Assembly (NCBI RefSeq): GCF_003473485.1
Contig: NC_053045.1
Location: 30,044,494-30,108,493, forward strand
Direction: 5' to 3'
Origin: Medicago truncatula
Taxonomy: Eukaryota > Streptophyta > Magnoliopsida > Fabales > Fabaceae
Length of the DNA: 64,000 bases
The position numbers were made by a program, and so were the translations under genes. Shown in pieces: positions 22,174 to 32,023 of the stretch. The notes below the pieces were generated by a model. The model made no database searches. It was given only the letters and a program-made list of their open reading frames with translations, and was not told the DNA's origin. The first letter of the stretch is position 1. Every line of letters begins with the position of its first letter.

Positions 22174-22253
22174 ATTTTTTATACAAGAGGCTGTTTCCAG
22201 GACTTGAACCCGGTCACATGACAACAACTTTACCAGTTGCGCCAAGGTTACCC
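22174..22253 (-). mobile_element. Au-type SINE, head portion
   Basis: On the minus strand it reads GGGTAACCTTGGCGCAACTGG (A box in CGCAACTGGTAAAG), then GGGTTCAAGTCCTGG (B box) and ACAGCCTCTTGTA, the recognisable head of the plant Au SINE family. The element's 3' part is missing at the UGT boundary, so the breakpoint that removed the UGT 3' half falls at or inside the SINE. Confidence 0.75.
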
Positions 22254-22740
22254 CTCAAACACTTAACAAGCATCAGCTTCAACTTTTTCACTAAATACCT
22301 GTAACTTTTCAAATAACAAGAAGATGAAGAACTTACAAATTTAGAACTATGCATAAGGTGATGAAACAATTGAAAATTTTCAAATCGAATGAACACAATA
22401 GATGAAAAAAAAATCAGGGACTGTCACAACCAGCCTTATGATCCCCTATTCACCTAAGAAAAATCTTAAAATAAATTCAATCAAAACCAATTCCAGAAGC
22501 ATTGGTATAGCTAAGCAAAAATCAATGACCACAAATCAATTTAGTACTAGAAACTCTAACCAAGCAAATATCTAAACCATTTTTAAAAGTAATATAGTTG
22601 CTATTTGATGACACTGGCTTCAAATGTCATTTATGCAATGTAAATAAGATAATCATAAAAGCTTAAAAATAAAAATAAATAGCTCATAAAAGTCAAATTA
22701 GCATCAAACATGATATCTCAAAACAAAACAAAAAAACAGC
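22254..22740. other. Spacer of unknown origin between truncated UGT and older repeat
   Basis: No match elsewhere in the window and no coding signal. Confidence 0.4.
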
Positions 22741-23229
22741 TTGCTGTGTTATGGCTTTGTGGCTTCAAAACTGATGCAACGAATAAACAAGGGACCGATG
22801 AAACTGTCCAATAAATTGGTCAAGCCATAGTCACTGAACTCATTTCATGCCGAATGGAATATATATCGAAATGCAATATATACATTTGGTCCACTGTTAC
22901 ATCTTAAACACTACTATTTGTTTAATATGTATATATGATGCTCCCCTTCATGAGAGAACTTTGTAAATGATCTATGAATGACAAGTTCATAAGAAATTGT
23001 AGTATGTGATCGTTTAAAGTTTTTATGAAGCTTGTTGTTTGTGTTGGGAATGGGAGACTTTATACTATCGCATTGAACTTGTTTAAATCAAGTGTACTTG
23101 TCATGCCAAATGTGTCCCAAATCTAATAACATCATACATTTTTTTGTTTCTTGTGTTAACAAGATCTTAGCTTGCTGAAAAGTAGCTGAATTATGTGAAT
23201 CTTATTTGCACATATGAAATAAGCACATA
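22741..23229 (+). repeat. Older duplicated spacer (right copy), empty site for the Mutator-like insertion
   Basis: Colinear with 13080-13534 plus 14444-14680 on the left. It lacks the 909 bp element and has single-copy AGAAATTGT at the target. Homology is interrupted at AAGCACATA (23229), where the inverted segment begins. Confidence 0.75.
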
Positions 23230-23244
23230 CTGTTTGTGAAGATC

Positions 23245-23694
23245 TTAGGACCGACAATAAATCGAGTCAACTCGACCATAGTTCGAGACGCGGTTTGAAA
23301 ATTAATCCGTTTATCTGATGAATTCTTAGCTTGTGTTGAGATGCTAGACAAATTTTGAGCTTTATGGTATCCAAACGAGTGACTTGGGATAAACACTTTA
23401 TCGTAATCGACCTTTTGTTGTAGCCATTTACAACTAGTCTCTCCTTGTATCCTTCAAATTTTCCTTTGATGTTCTTCTTTGTCTTGTACATCCACTTGCC
23501 ATTGGCTTGAACTTCTTTGTCTATCAAATTTCTCCGTCTCTTCTTTCGCGCAGCGTCTTCAAAATTTCGAAATTTTTACAGTACTCTCTCTCAACATTTC
23601 CTAGATATTACATATGTTCATATTACTTTTCTAAGTAAAAATTTGTAGCTTTATATTTAAAATTCAATGGAAAGTATTAAAAATAGATGGCTCA
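23245..23694 (-). repeat. Inverted spacer segment with a copia fragment inside
   Basis: About 23245-23295 and 23570-23694 match 15300-15350 and 14690-14830 as reverse complements (GACTCGATTTATTGTCGG and ATCTAGGAAATGTTGAGAG respectively), while the flanks on both sides are in direct orientation. The middle of the left copy (about 14831-15299) is replaced here by a retrotransposon fragment. Confidence 0.7.
23295..23530 (-). mobile_element. Ty1/copia reverse-transcriptase fragment
   Basis: The minus-strand frame contains GKWMYKTKKNIKGKFEGYKE, then RLVVNGYN and VTRLDTIKL...LASQHKLRIHQ. This is the N-terminal part of a copia reverse transcriptase (pattern W-YK-K-GxxExYKARLVAxGY...PVxRLxTI). It is degraded and lacks the catalytic core. 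It is embedded in the inverted segment. Confidence 0.7.
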
Positions 23695-24263
23695 AGCATC
23701 CTTACTCTATCTCTTCTCCACTTTCTTTGTCTAGCAGTTGCAGCCACATAAAAATAAATGTGATTCACGTGGTAGCTTGCAAACACACGGTAGGTTCCTT
23801 GTTCGATATTAACAAAATACACAATGCATCACATTTATGAATATATGCAGATCTATATCTACCAACATAAGTGAGGGGCCAAAACAAATACATACAAATA
23901 AAAATAAAAAGAAAAGAGAAGAGAGTTTATATAAGAGCTATAAAATTTTAATGAAAGATCATATATTTTATTTTTACATAATAAAATGGCGTTAAAAATA
24001 TAACTCAAGTTAGTTTTATATTATATTTTGTTCTAATTTTATCGTTTTCTAGATAAAGGAAATAAAGGCTTTGAGAGTGACAGAACTCAGAAGCAAGTCC
24101 ATTAATGTGTAGACCCACATTGTTTAAATGCAATCATATATTTCTATATCTACTATTACTATTGTAAAAAAGGTAATTTTTATGTTTATAACAGCATCCT
24201 TGGCCACCATTCTTGTTAGACCATTCTTAGAAACAACACAAACTCATAATAAATTAGGCAAAG
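23695..24263 (+). promoter_or_regulatory. Type-A upstream region of UGT copy 3
   Basis: Closely matches the copy 1 upstream region (GATTCACGTGGTAGCTTGC, AATATATGCAGATCTATATC), but lacks about 65 bp present at 15815-15880. A TATA-like TTTATAACAG lies at about 24185, some 75 bp before the ATG. Confidence 0.6.
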
Positions 24264-25643
24264 ATGAGTAGTGAAAGGATAATCAACAGTGAGATTCATG
24301 TAGTTATGTTTCCCTTCCTTGCATTCGGTCACATTAGTCCGTTTGTGCAACTATCCAACAAGTTATTCTCTCATGGAATTCACATTTCATTCTTGTCACC
24401 TTCATCTAATATTCCAAAAATCAAATCAACTTTCAATCTCAACCCTGCAATCCAAATCATTCCCCTTCACTTCTCGGATAACTTACCAAGTAACACTGCC
24501 GAATTGCACCCTGACATGGTTGGCGCATTCTTTGAGACACTAGACTTAATGCAAGATCAAGTAAAAACCATTTTATTGAAGCTTAAACCACATTTTGTTT
24601 TCTTTGACTTTGCACAAAATTGGCTCCCAAAAATAGCTTCTGAACTTGGCATAAAATCTGTTCACTTTTCTGTCTATTCTGCCATTTGTCATTCTTACAT
24701 TTCTCGAATTTCAAAAGGAAGAGACGTCACTTATGAGGACTTTAAAAATCCTCCAGTTGGGATTATTCATAATTCCAAACGTACCCTTCAAACCTTCCAA
24801 GCCAGAATAAACTTCATGATGCTCTACACAAAATCTGGTGACAGTCCTACGGTTTCTGATAGATTCATACAGAGCCTTAGTGAATGCTCACTAATATTGT
24901 TCAAGAGTTGCAAGGAAATAGAAGGTTCTTATCTAGATTATTTACAAAACCAATTTGAAAAAGCGATCGTTTTTTCTGGTGTACTTGTTCCAGAGCCATC
25001 AATGGACGTGCTTGAGGACAAATGGACAAAATGGTTAGATAACTTCCCAACCAAGTCAGTGATATTGTGTTCCTTTGGTAGTGAAACATTTCTAAGTGAT
25101 GATCAAATCAATGAACTAGCAATTGGGTTGGAACTAACAAATTTACCCTTCATTTTTGTCTTAAATTTTCCATCAAATCTCAATGCTGAATCTGAGTTAG
25201 AAAGAGCATTACCGAAAGGGTTCTTAGAAAGAGTGAAGAATACAGGAATTGTGCATAGTGGTTGGTTCCAACAGCAACTTGTTTTGAAGCACTCAAGTGT
25301 TGGGTGTTATGTGTGTCATGCTGGTTTAAGTTCTGTGATAGAAGCTATAGTTAATGATTGTCAGTTAGTGTTGTTACCTTTAAAGGGTGACCAGTTTTAC
25401 AATTCTATGCTCATTGCTGATGATTTGAAAGCAGGGATAGAGGTGAAAAGGAATGATGAAGATGGATTTTTTGAGAAAGAGGGAATATTGGAGGCTGTGA
25501 AAGGGGTTATGGTGGAAGTTGATAAAGAGCCGGGGAAACAGATAAGAGAAAATCATATGAAATGGAGGGAATTTCTATTGGATAAGGAAATTCAGAACAA
25601 ATTCATCACAGATTTGGTTGCCCAGTTGAAGTCTTTGGTTTAG
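24264..25643 (+). CDS. UDP-glycosyltransferase, UGT79/91/94-like, copy 3 (459 residues, intact)
   Basis: An intact, intronless member of the same cluster, the same length as copy 1 but clearly diverged. Differences concentrate in the acceptor-side N-terminal half (about residues 60-215), where the helix region reads SKGRDVTYEDFKNPPVGIIH and an extra SGDSPTVSDR stretch replaces the copy 1 sequence. The C-terminal donor half is nearly identical. It keeps H23, the Asp in FVFFDFAQNW and a PSPG box from W334 (WFQQQLVLKH) with the unusual CHAG in place of HCG. The divergence pattern suggests a different acceptor from copy 1 with the same kind of sugar donor; this is an inference. It has a type-A promoter and is older than the other three copies. 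Confidence 0.9.
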   Translation: MSSERIINSEIHVVMFPFLAFGHISPFVQLSNKLFSHGIHISFLSPSSNIPKIKSTFNLNPAIQIIPLHFSDNLPSNTAELHPDMVGAFFETLDLMQDQVKTILLKLKPHFVFFDFAQNWLPKIASELGIKSVHFSVYSAICHSYISRISKGRDVTYEDFKNPPVGIIHNSKRTLQTFQARINFMMLYTKSGDSPTVSDRFIQSLSECSLILFKSCKEIEGSYLDYLQNQFEKAIVFSGVLVPEPSMDVLEDKWTKWLDNFPTKSVILCSFGSETFLSDDQINELAIGLELTNLPFIFVLNFPSNLNAESELERALPKGFLERVKNTGIVHSGWFQQQLVLKHSSVGCYVCHAGLSSVIEAIVNDCQLVLLPLKGDQFYNSMLIADDLKAGIEVKRNDEDGFFEKEGILEAVKGVMVEVDKEPGKQIRENHMKWREFLLDKEIQNKFITDLVAQLKSLV

Positions 25644-27256
25644 TAATGACGGTGAATTTGGTAGAATCATGTATGTCATTGTGATTTTGATAAAAACTAC
25701 GCTCTTTTAACAAAATCAAAATGTCATTATGATTTTGCCAAACTCGCTGTGATACTAAACATACACTTTATCCACTCCCCGCCCTTGGAAAATAAAGTAT
25801 GCTGAAGACTTGATTAGCTTTTACTAGTTTTTATTTTTCCCTTTTAAGTAATTGGATGTGTTAGATATTATCGTGTTTGAAAATCAGTCCGTCATTGACT
25901 GATTATAATGTCTGTTTGTTTTTATGGCAGTTGGAATTGATTTTGATTGAGGAATTCATAACATGTTGTTTAATTTTACCTTGTATTTTGCTGCGAAAGA
26001 AAATACAGAATGTAAAAATCATCAGAGCCTCACTTTAGATTGTTTTTTGACTGCCTACTTGAGACACTGTGTTACGCACACACACATATTCGTGTATCAA
26101 ATTATTAATTTTGACACGGATGGAATTTCAAGGGAATTAGTTGAATCCATGCATTGAGCACATTTACGAGCTTGCTTAGCATGGATTTCAGAGGTATCTA
26201 TCTCTGGAGAAGAAACTACTTGTCAGCCTTGCTTGCATGTTGGCTGATTTACATATGGTGAAAGGTAAGGCTTCATTCCAAAGTACACAAGAAGGAGCAA
26301 GCCCTATTAAGGTTCCAGATAGTTATAGCATTAACGTAGCCAGTAACATCAGTGGCTATTGGATCGATATTGGACGGTGTAGATTTCAAACGGTTGTGAT
26401 ATTGTTTAAAAACTAAGTTTAATACTGCACTTTTCAACCTCCGACCCAATGTTTATCGATGTGGCGGACATTGTGAATGCAGAAAACTTGCAACTCAAAG
26501 GGATCTGAATTCTCTATCTGCCTGTCCAAAAGGAAGAACTTGTATATACAACGATAAAATCTTGCGGTACACAGTACACCACCTATAAAGTTGGCATATT
26601 AATGTATACACCTTTCGATAATTGAATTTCAAAAGAGAAATGTGTATTTTTCTTTGTTTCTCATAGGTTCCTTAACCGGAGATAATCCTATTCGAGACAA
26701 TGTCAAACATTAAATGTGGACATCACTTTTAGAATGATTCAACTTTGATTCATCACGCTATGGAAGTCTTCTTGTTCCTATATTTGAACCAAAACATAAG
26801 ACAGTATTGAAGTGCCTTATATTTTATCCATTCTCCAAAGTGGTCAATTTCTATGCAAATTCTAAACTAATGCTTTATTCATAACGTAGCTTTTCCCTCT
26901 ACAACGAGAACCTCAGAACTGCTAAAACTCCAAAGCTAAAGAATCATCATGTATTAGTATAATGCTGACAACATGTAACAATAGTAATTTCTAACATTTA
27001 GGGATCAGTTGAGTTCTAAGGAAGGAAAATCAGGTATTTTTGATGCATATATAACTAAGCATCCAAGACAGACAGACACATATATAGCAGCAACTGTGTC
27101 TGTGTGATTAACATTACTAGAAAATAAAATTACTATTAATTCAATGTGAGTACAAATTTCATATTGGAATAATAGAATTCCTTCACAAATGCCTTCTTCA
27201 GTTCGAAATTTGTAAGAAAGAGAAAAACTATCCTTCTCACTATAATCCTTTTCCAA
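25644..27256. other. 3' flank of UGT copy 3
   Basis: Diverged relative of 17490-19065, followed from about 27060 by a relative of 12660-12870. No gene. This order shows the ancestral unit: spacer, UGT, 3' flank, next spacer. Confidence 0.6.
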
Positions 27257-27540
27257 CACCCAGCTCCCTACTCCATGAATTCAGCGCATTAGGGCCAGCC
27301 GTGCCGCGCAATCTGATCCTTGAAAAAACAGATGTTGTTGATTTTATGTTGTGCTGCCGGGGGAAATGTCCATGCGCCCAGGGAAAACCCAGTCTGAAAA
27401 AAGTCTATTTAAGAGCCTCTCTTCATCCAAAATCATTCACTCAGAAGAGGACGCTTCAGAGAATAAAGGGGAGTAACTCAGATGAGCGTTCTTCAACCTC
27501 CTTTCTTTTGTTCTTAATGTTTTTCATAATTCAACTTTGA
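27257..27540. other. GC-richer patch unlike its surroundings
   Basis: It contains GGCCAGCCGTGCCGCGC, CTGCCGGGGGAAATG and a TATA-like TCTATTTAAGAGCCTCTC at about 27402. A 79-codon frame (27301-27540) covers it but shows no domain. It might be a fragment of an LTR or other promoter-bearing element. I cannot name it. Confidence 0.35.
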
Positions 27541-27561
27541 ATGGAATATTCCAAATGTTAA

Positions 27562-27838
27562 GGGGACGTTTGTTTCAAGTTTACAAAATATAATCCTTGG
27601 AATAATTTTCCTACAAGATGGAAATTTTATTTCCGGGTTTTCCGAAAAATGTGTTTGGTCAGTATCTAAAGTATTCTTAGGAATGACTAATAAAATGATA
27701 TTTATGGATAGTAATTAATGATTTTATTCCCACCTTTATTGGAACTGTATTCCTCGCAATTTTCTTAGGAATAAAACAACATTCCTAGGAAACTTCTATT
27801 CTCCGGAATAAAATTTTAAAAATTTGAAACAAACATAG
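27562..27838. mobile_element. Candidate MITE (about 277 bp)
   Basis: The left end GGGGACGTTTGTTTCAAGTTT and the right end on the minus strand, TCCTATGTTTGTTTCAAATTT, are imperfect inverted repeats enclosing non-coding AT-rich sequence. No target duplication was fixed. Confidence 0.5.
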
Positions 27839-28599
27839 GAATATATTTTTCCTACTATCATATTTCCAGAAATCCCCATCGTCATATTAGCTTTAGGTCG
27901 AATAGCGGGATCTAAATGATAACAAGTGCAACTATAATTCAATGAGACTTAGGGAGTTACTTAGCTAAGTGTCGTAAACATAAACCTCTGATAATAATTG
28001 GTATTAGGAACTTAATTAACACATTGTGAAGAAAGAGCGGATTTAAAGAATCCTAACCGCCATCGTCATATTGTTTAACCGTTAATTTAATTTAATTGTT
28101 CAACAAACTACTCTTGCAAATCCCCCCATTTACTGTTTTTATTCATAAATTTAGTCAATTGTCAAAGTAGAAAACAACAATTTATATGGACACATAACTT
28201 ACTACTTTATTGTTTGGAATAGTTTGGAGCACTTGCCGAATTTGTCACAAAGTTTTAGTGTCGTTTCAAGAGATTGTTGATCTTTTAAAAAAAAGGCAAT
28301 TCACTTTACTTATTTTTTTCTTGTTTGTTTTTATTTATTTTTGATTCACATATTCTAAAAATTCTAAAAAAAGTTTTAATTTTATTTTATTCTTGTCATT
28401 TATTTTCGTGTCAAATAATTAAGAAAATAAAAAATATTTACTTGTTACTTTAATTTTTGTTTCTATTTTTGCTTTATTTTTATTATAATTAAAAATAAAA
28501 AAATATTTAATAGATGTCTCTTTTATCTATCTATTGTGTGCAGTGTTGTTGAAAAGTAGTTAGTTTGTTTTATGTGAAGTGCAAATTCAGGTACCTCAT
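27839..28599. other. Intergenic, very AT-rich, nothing recognised
   Basis: Dominated by T-rich and A-rich stretches (especially 28290-28510) with no coding frame. Confidence 0.45.
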
Positions 28600-29522
28600 T
28601 ATTTGACTTTGAAATGGAACGAACTGTCAAGACTATGATTGGAGGTTAGGAGATCGAAGGAGTTTAATTTGTCTATAATTGGTAAATAGTTTTGGAGGAG
28701 GGAGATAGTGTATAGTGTTAGCAACTCGTTATGGTGAGGAGGGGTGGGTTTATTATAGATAGGGAGTATGTTCAGTCTGGTGGCAAAACTTAAATTTGAT
28801 TCAAGAGGGAGTAGGTTTGGGGGTGGGAAGCTAGTTAGTTGATGACATATGGATCTTCCACTCTATTTTGGAGGAATCTTTGGATGGAAGGAGAGTCGTT
28901 TGATGTATTTAGAAGGTTGTATGAGTTATCTGAGAACAAATTGGCAATAGTGGCAGAAATGTTTTGGTTAGGTTGGGGTGTAGGTGGGGCTTGAAAATGG
29001 AGAAGGAGGAGGTTTGTTGGCTCTGGAGGAAGAACAGATAAGGGAGTCTAAGGATTTGTTATCTAGAATGGTTTGGAGGATAGGTGGGTTTGCCAAATAC
29101 ATCTGTCAAACTCCTTCACTGTAAGTAATGCTTATCAATTATTGGCAACAAGAAATTACAATAATTTACCACTTACTACTAACATTCTTAGGTTTAAAGA
29201 GGTTCCTCTAAAAGTTCAACTTTTCGCTTGCCGTTTGCTTCTCAACCATATTCCGACTAAAGATAATTTGTATAGGCAAGGGGTGCTTGAAGATAATGAT
29301 CAAATATGCATGGGAGGTTGTAGAGTAAATGAAGATGTGGATCACTTATTTATCAAATGTGTATTTTTTAGGGAAATTTGGTCATTTGTTACAAATCGGT
29401 TAAGTTTTGTAACAGTAATTTCATGTGCTATTACAGGTCATCTTGCCAAATCTTTTTGTGACACTTCTTATATTGGAAGTACTTGTTTGGTTAATACATT
29501 TCATTTTTTTTTAAATGTAAAT
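28600..29522 (+). mobile_element. L1-type LINE 3' fragment (zf-RVT region), decayed
   Basis: The open frame at 29073-29537 has the zf-RVT signature of plant non-LTR retrotransposons: FTVSNAYQLL, FKEVPLKVQLFACRLLLNHI and PTKDNLYRQG, then CMGGCRVNEDVDHLFIKC (Cys/His spacing). Upstream (28600-29072) the degraded sequence fits the connecting domain in several frames with stops. Its right edge coincides with the left edge of the duplicated unit at 29519-29522. Confidence 0.75.
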
Positions 29523-29584
29523 AGGCGGGGCATGTAGTTATATAAAGATAAACGAGTCAATTCAAAGATATGAGTTGAAAAATA

Positions 29585-29930
29585 TAGTTCAAGTTCAACT
29601 CATGTTAATGAACTTGATTTTAACTTATTTGAATCATTAATCCAATTCAACAAATTAATTGTCAAACAGAATATTAAACTCAATTCAAATTGGTTCGGCT
29701 CATTGTCCGTCTTAGATGAAATCCTTCTTTATTTCAACTTCGAAAAATTACAATTTTAGTTCAAGTTCAACTCATGTTAATGAACTTGATTTTAACTTAT
29801 TTGAATCATTAATCCAATTCAACAAATTAATTGTCAAACAGAATATTAAACTCAATTCAAATTGGTTCGGCTCATTGTCCATCTTAGATGAAATCCTTCT
29901 TTATTTCAACTTCGAAAAATTACAATTTTA
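29585..29930 (+). repeat. 172 bp tandem duplication, two copies
   Basis: TAGTTCAAGTTCAACTCATG begins at 29585 and again at 29757, and the copies differ by about one base near GTCCGTC/GTCCATC. The equivalent region at about 20693-20877 has a single copy, so this arose after the 5.64 kb duplication or was lost there. Confidence 0.9.
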
Positions 29931-30643
29931 GCCTAAGATCTTCACGCACAGCAGCATCTTCACTCTATCTCTTCTCCTCTTTCTTGCAGCCACATAAAAA
30001 TAAATGTGATTCACGTGGTAGCTTGCAAACCCACGGTAGATTCTTTATTCGATATTAACAAATACACATTGCTCTAATGCATCACATCAACAACAGCCAA
30101 GTAGGCCATTCATGAATGTTGTATCTACATCTACCAACATCGGTGAGGTGTGAGGGGTCAAAACAAATACGTACAAATAAAAATCAATCAGTGAGGGGTC
30201 AAAACAAATAGGTACAAATAAAAATCAATAAAAAAACAAATATTAATGTTTACGCTAAATTACACAAGGTCCTTTTAGGTTATTTTTTATTTTTTTTACA
30301 AGGTCCTTTAAGTTATTTAATCGTAATAAATTGATCATTTAAGTTTTTTTCGTACCACTTAAATCTTTTGTGTTAGTTAATTGTAAGAAGTCGATCCTTA
30401 AGTTTTTTCCGTATCAATTAAGCATTTAAGTTATTTAACCATAACAATTTAAAGTATTTTAGATCTTAAAAATGTAAGTTATTTAAGATCTAAAAACTAC
30501 AATTAAATAACTTAAAATATAAGCGTTACGAAGAATACTTAACCAACAACGGTGCATTTTTATGTTTATAAGAGAACCGTTGGCCACCATCTTGGTAAGA
30601 CCATTCTTAGAAACAACACAAAGTGATAATAAATTAGGCAAAG

Positions 30644-32023
30644 ATGAGTGGTGAAAGGATAATCAACAGTGAGATTCATGTAGCTATGTTTCCCTTCCTA
30701 GCATTTGGTCACATTAGTCCATTTGTGCAATTATCCAACAAGTTATTCTCTCATGGAATTCACATCTCATTCTTGTCACCTTCAGCTAACATTCCAAAAA
30801 TCAAATCAACTTTCAATCTCAACCCTTCAATCCATATCATTCCCCTTCACGTCTCAGATAACTTACCAAGTAACACTTCTAATTTGCACTCAGGCATGTT
30901 TGGCACACTCATTCAAGCAATAGACTCAATGCAAGATCATGTAAAAACCATTTTGTTTGAACTTAAACCTAATTTTATTTTCTTTGACATTGCAACAAGT
31001 TGGATCCCAGAAATAGCTTCTGAACTTGGCATAAAATCTGTTTACTTCTCGGTCTACTCAGCCATTTCAGCTTCTTACTTATGTCCATCTTCAAGACTTG
31101 ATGATACTAAAGGAAGAGACATCACTTATGAGGACTTTAAAAATCCCCCACTTGGGTATTTTCCAAATTCCAAGCTTTCCCTTCAAACCTTCCAAGCCAA
31201 AAATATCTTCATAGCACTCTTCCAAAGATTTAACTTTCATAAAGTCATGCAAAACTTTAGTGAAAGCTCACTAATAGTGTTCAAAAGTTGTAAGGAAATG
31301 GAAGGTCCTTATCTAGATTATTTACAAAACCAATTTGAAAAACCGATTCTTTTTTCTGGAGTACTTGTTCCAGAGCCATCAATGGACGTGCTTGAGGAAA
31401 AATGGACAAAATGGTTAGATAATTTCCCAACCAAGTCAGTGATATTGTGTTCCTTCGGTAGTGAAACATTTCTAAGTGACGATCAAATCAATGAACTAGC
31501 AATTGGGTTAGAACTAACAAATTTACCCTTCATTTTAGTCTTAAATTTTCCATCAAATCTCAATGCTGAATCTGAGTTGGAGAGAGCATTACCAAAAGGG
31601 TTCTTAGAAAGAGTGAAGAATAGGGGAATTGTGCATAGTGGTTAGCTGCAACAACAACTTGTATTGAAGCACTCAAGTGTTGGGTGTTATGTGTGTCATG
31701 CTGGTTTTAGTTCTGTGATAGAAGCTATAGTTAATGATTGTCAGTTGGTGTTGCTACCTTTCAAGGGTGATCAGTTTTTAAATTCTAAACTCATTGCTGA
31801 TGATTTGAAGGCTGGGGTAGAGGTGAATAGGAAAGATGAAGATGGATTTTTTGAGAAAGAGGGATTGTTTGAGGCTGTGAAAACTGTTATGGTGGAAGTT
31901 GATAAAGAGCCAGGGAAACAGATAAGAGAAAATCATATGAAATGGAGGGAGTTTCTATTGGATAAGAAAATTCAGAACAAATTCATCACAGATCTGATTG
32001 CGCGGTTGAAGTCTTTGGCTTAG
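30644..32023 (+). pseudogene. UGT copy 4, nonsense mutation at PSPG residue W334
   Basis: Over its 1,380 bp it is nearly identical to copy 1. A single G-to-A change at 31644 turns TGG into TAG at codon 334, the first residue of the 44-residue PSPG donor-binding box. Translation would stop at 333 residues, losing the whole UDP-sugar site. The frame after the stop remains perfectly open to 32023, so the mutation is recent. H23 and D115 are intact. It has a type-B promoter and TATA box. A sequencing or assembly error cannot be excluded from one base. Confidence 0.9.
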
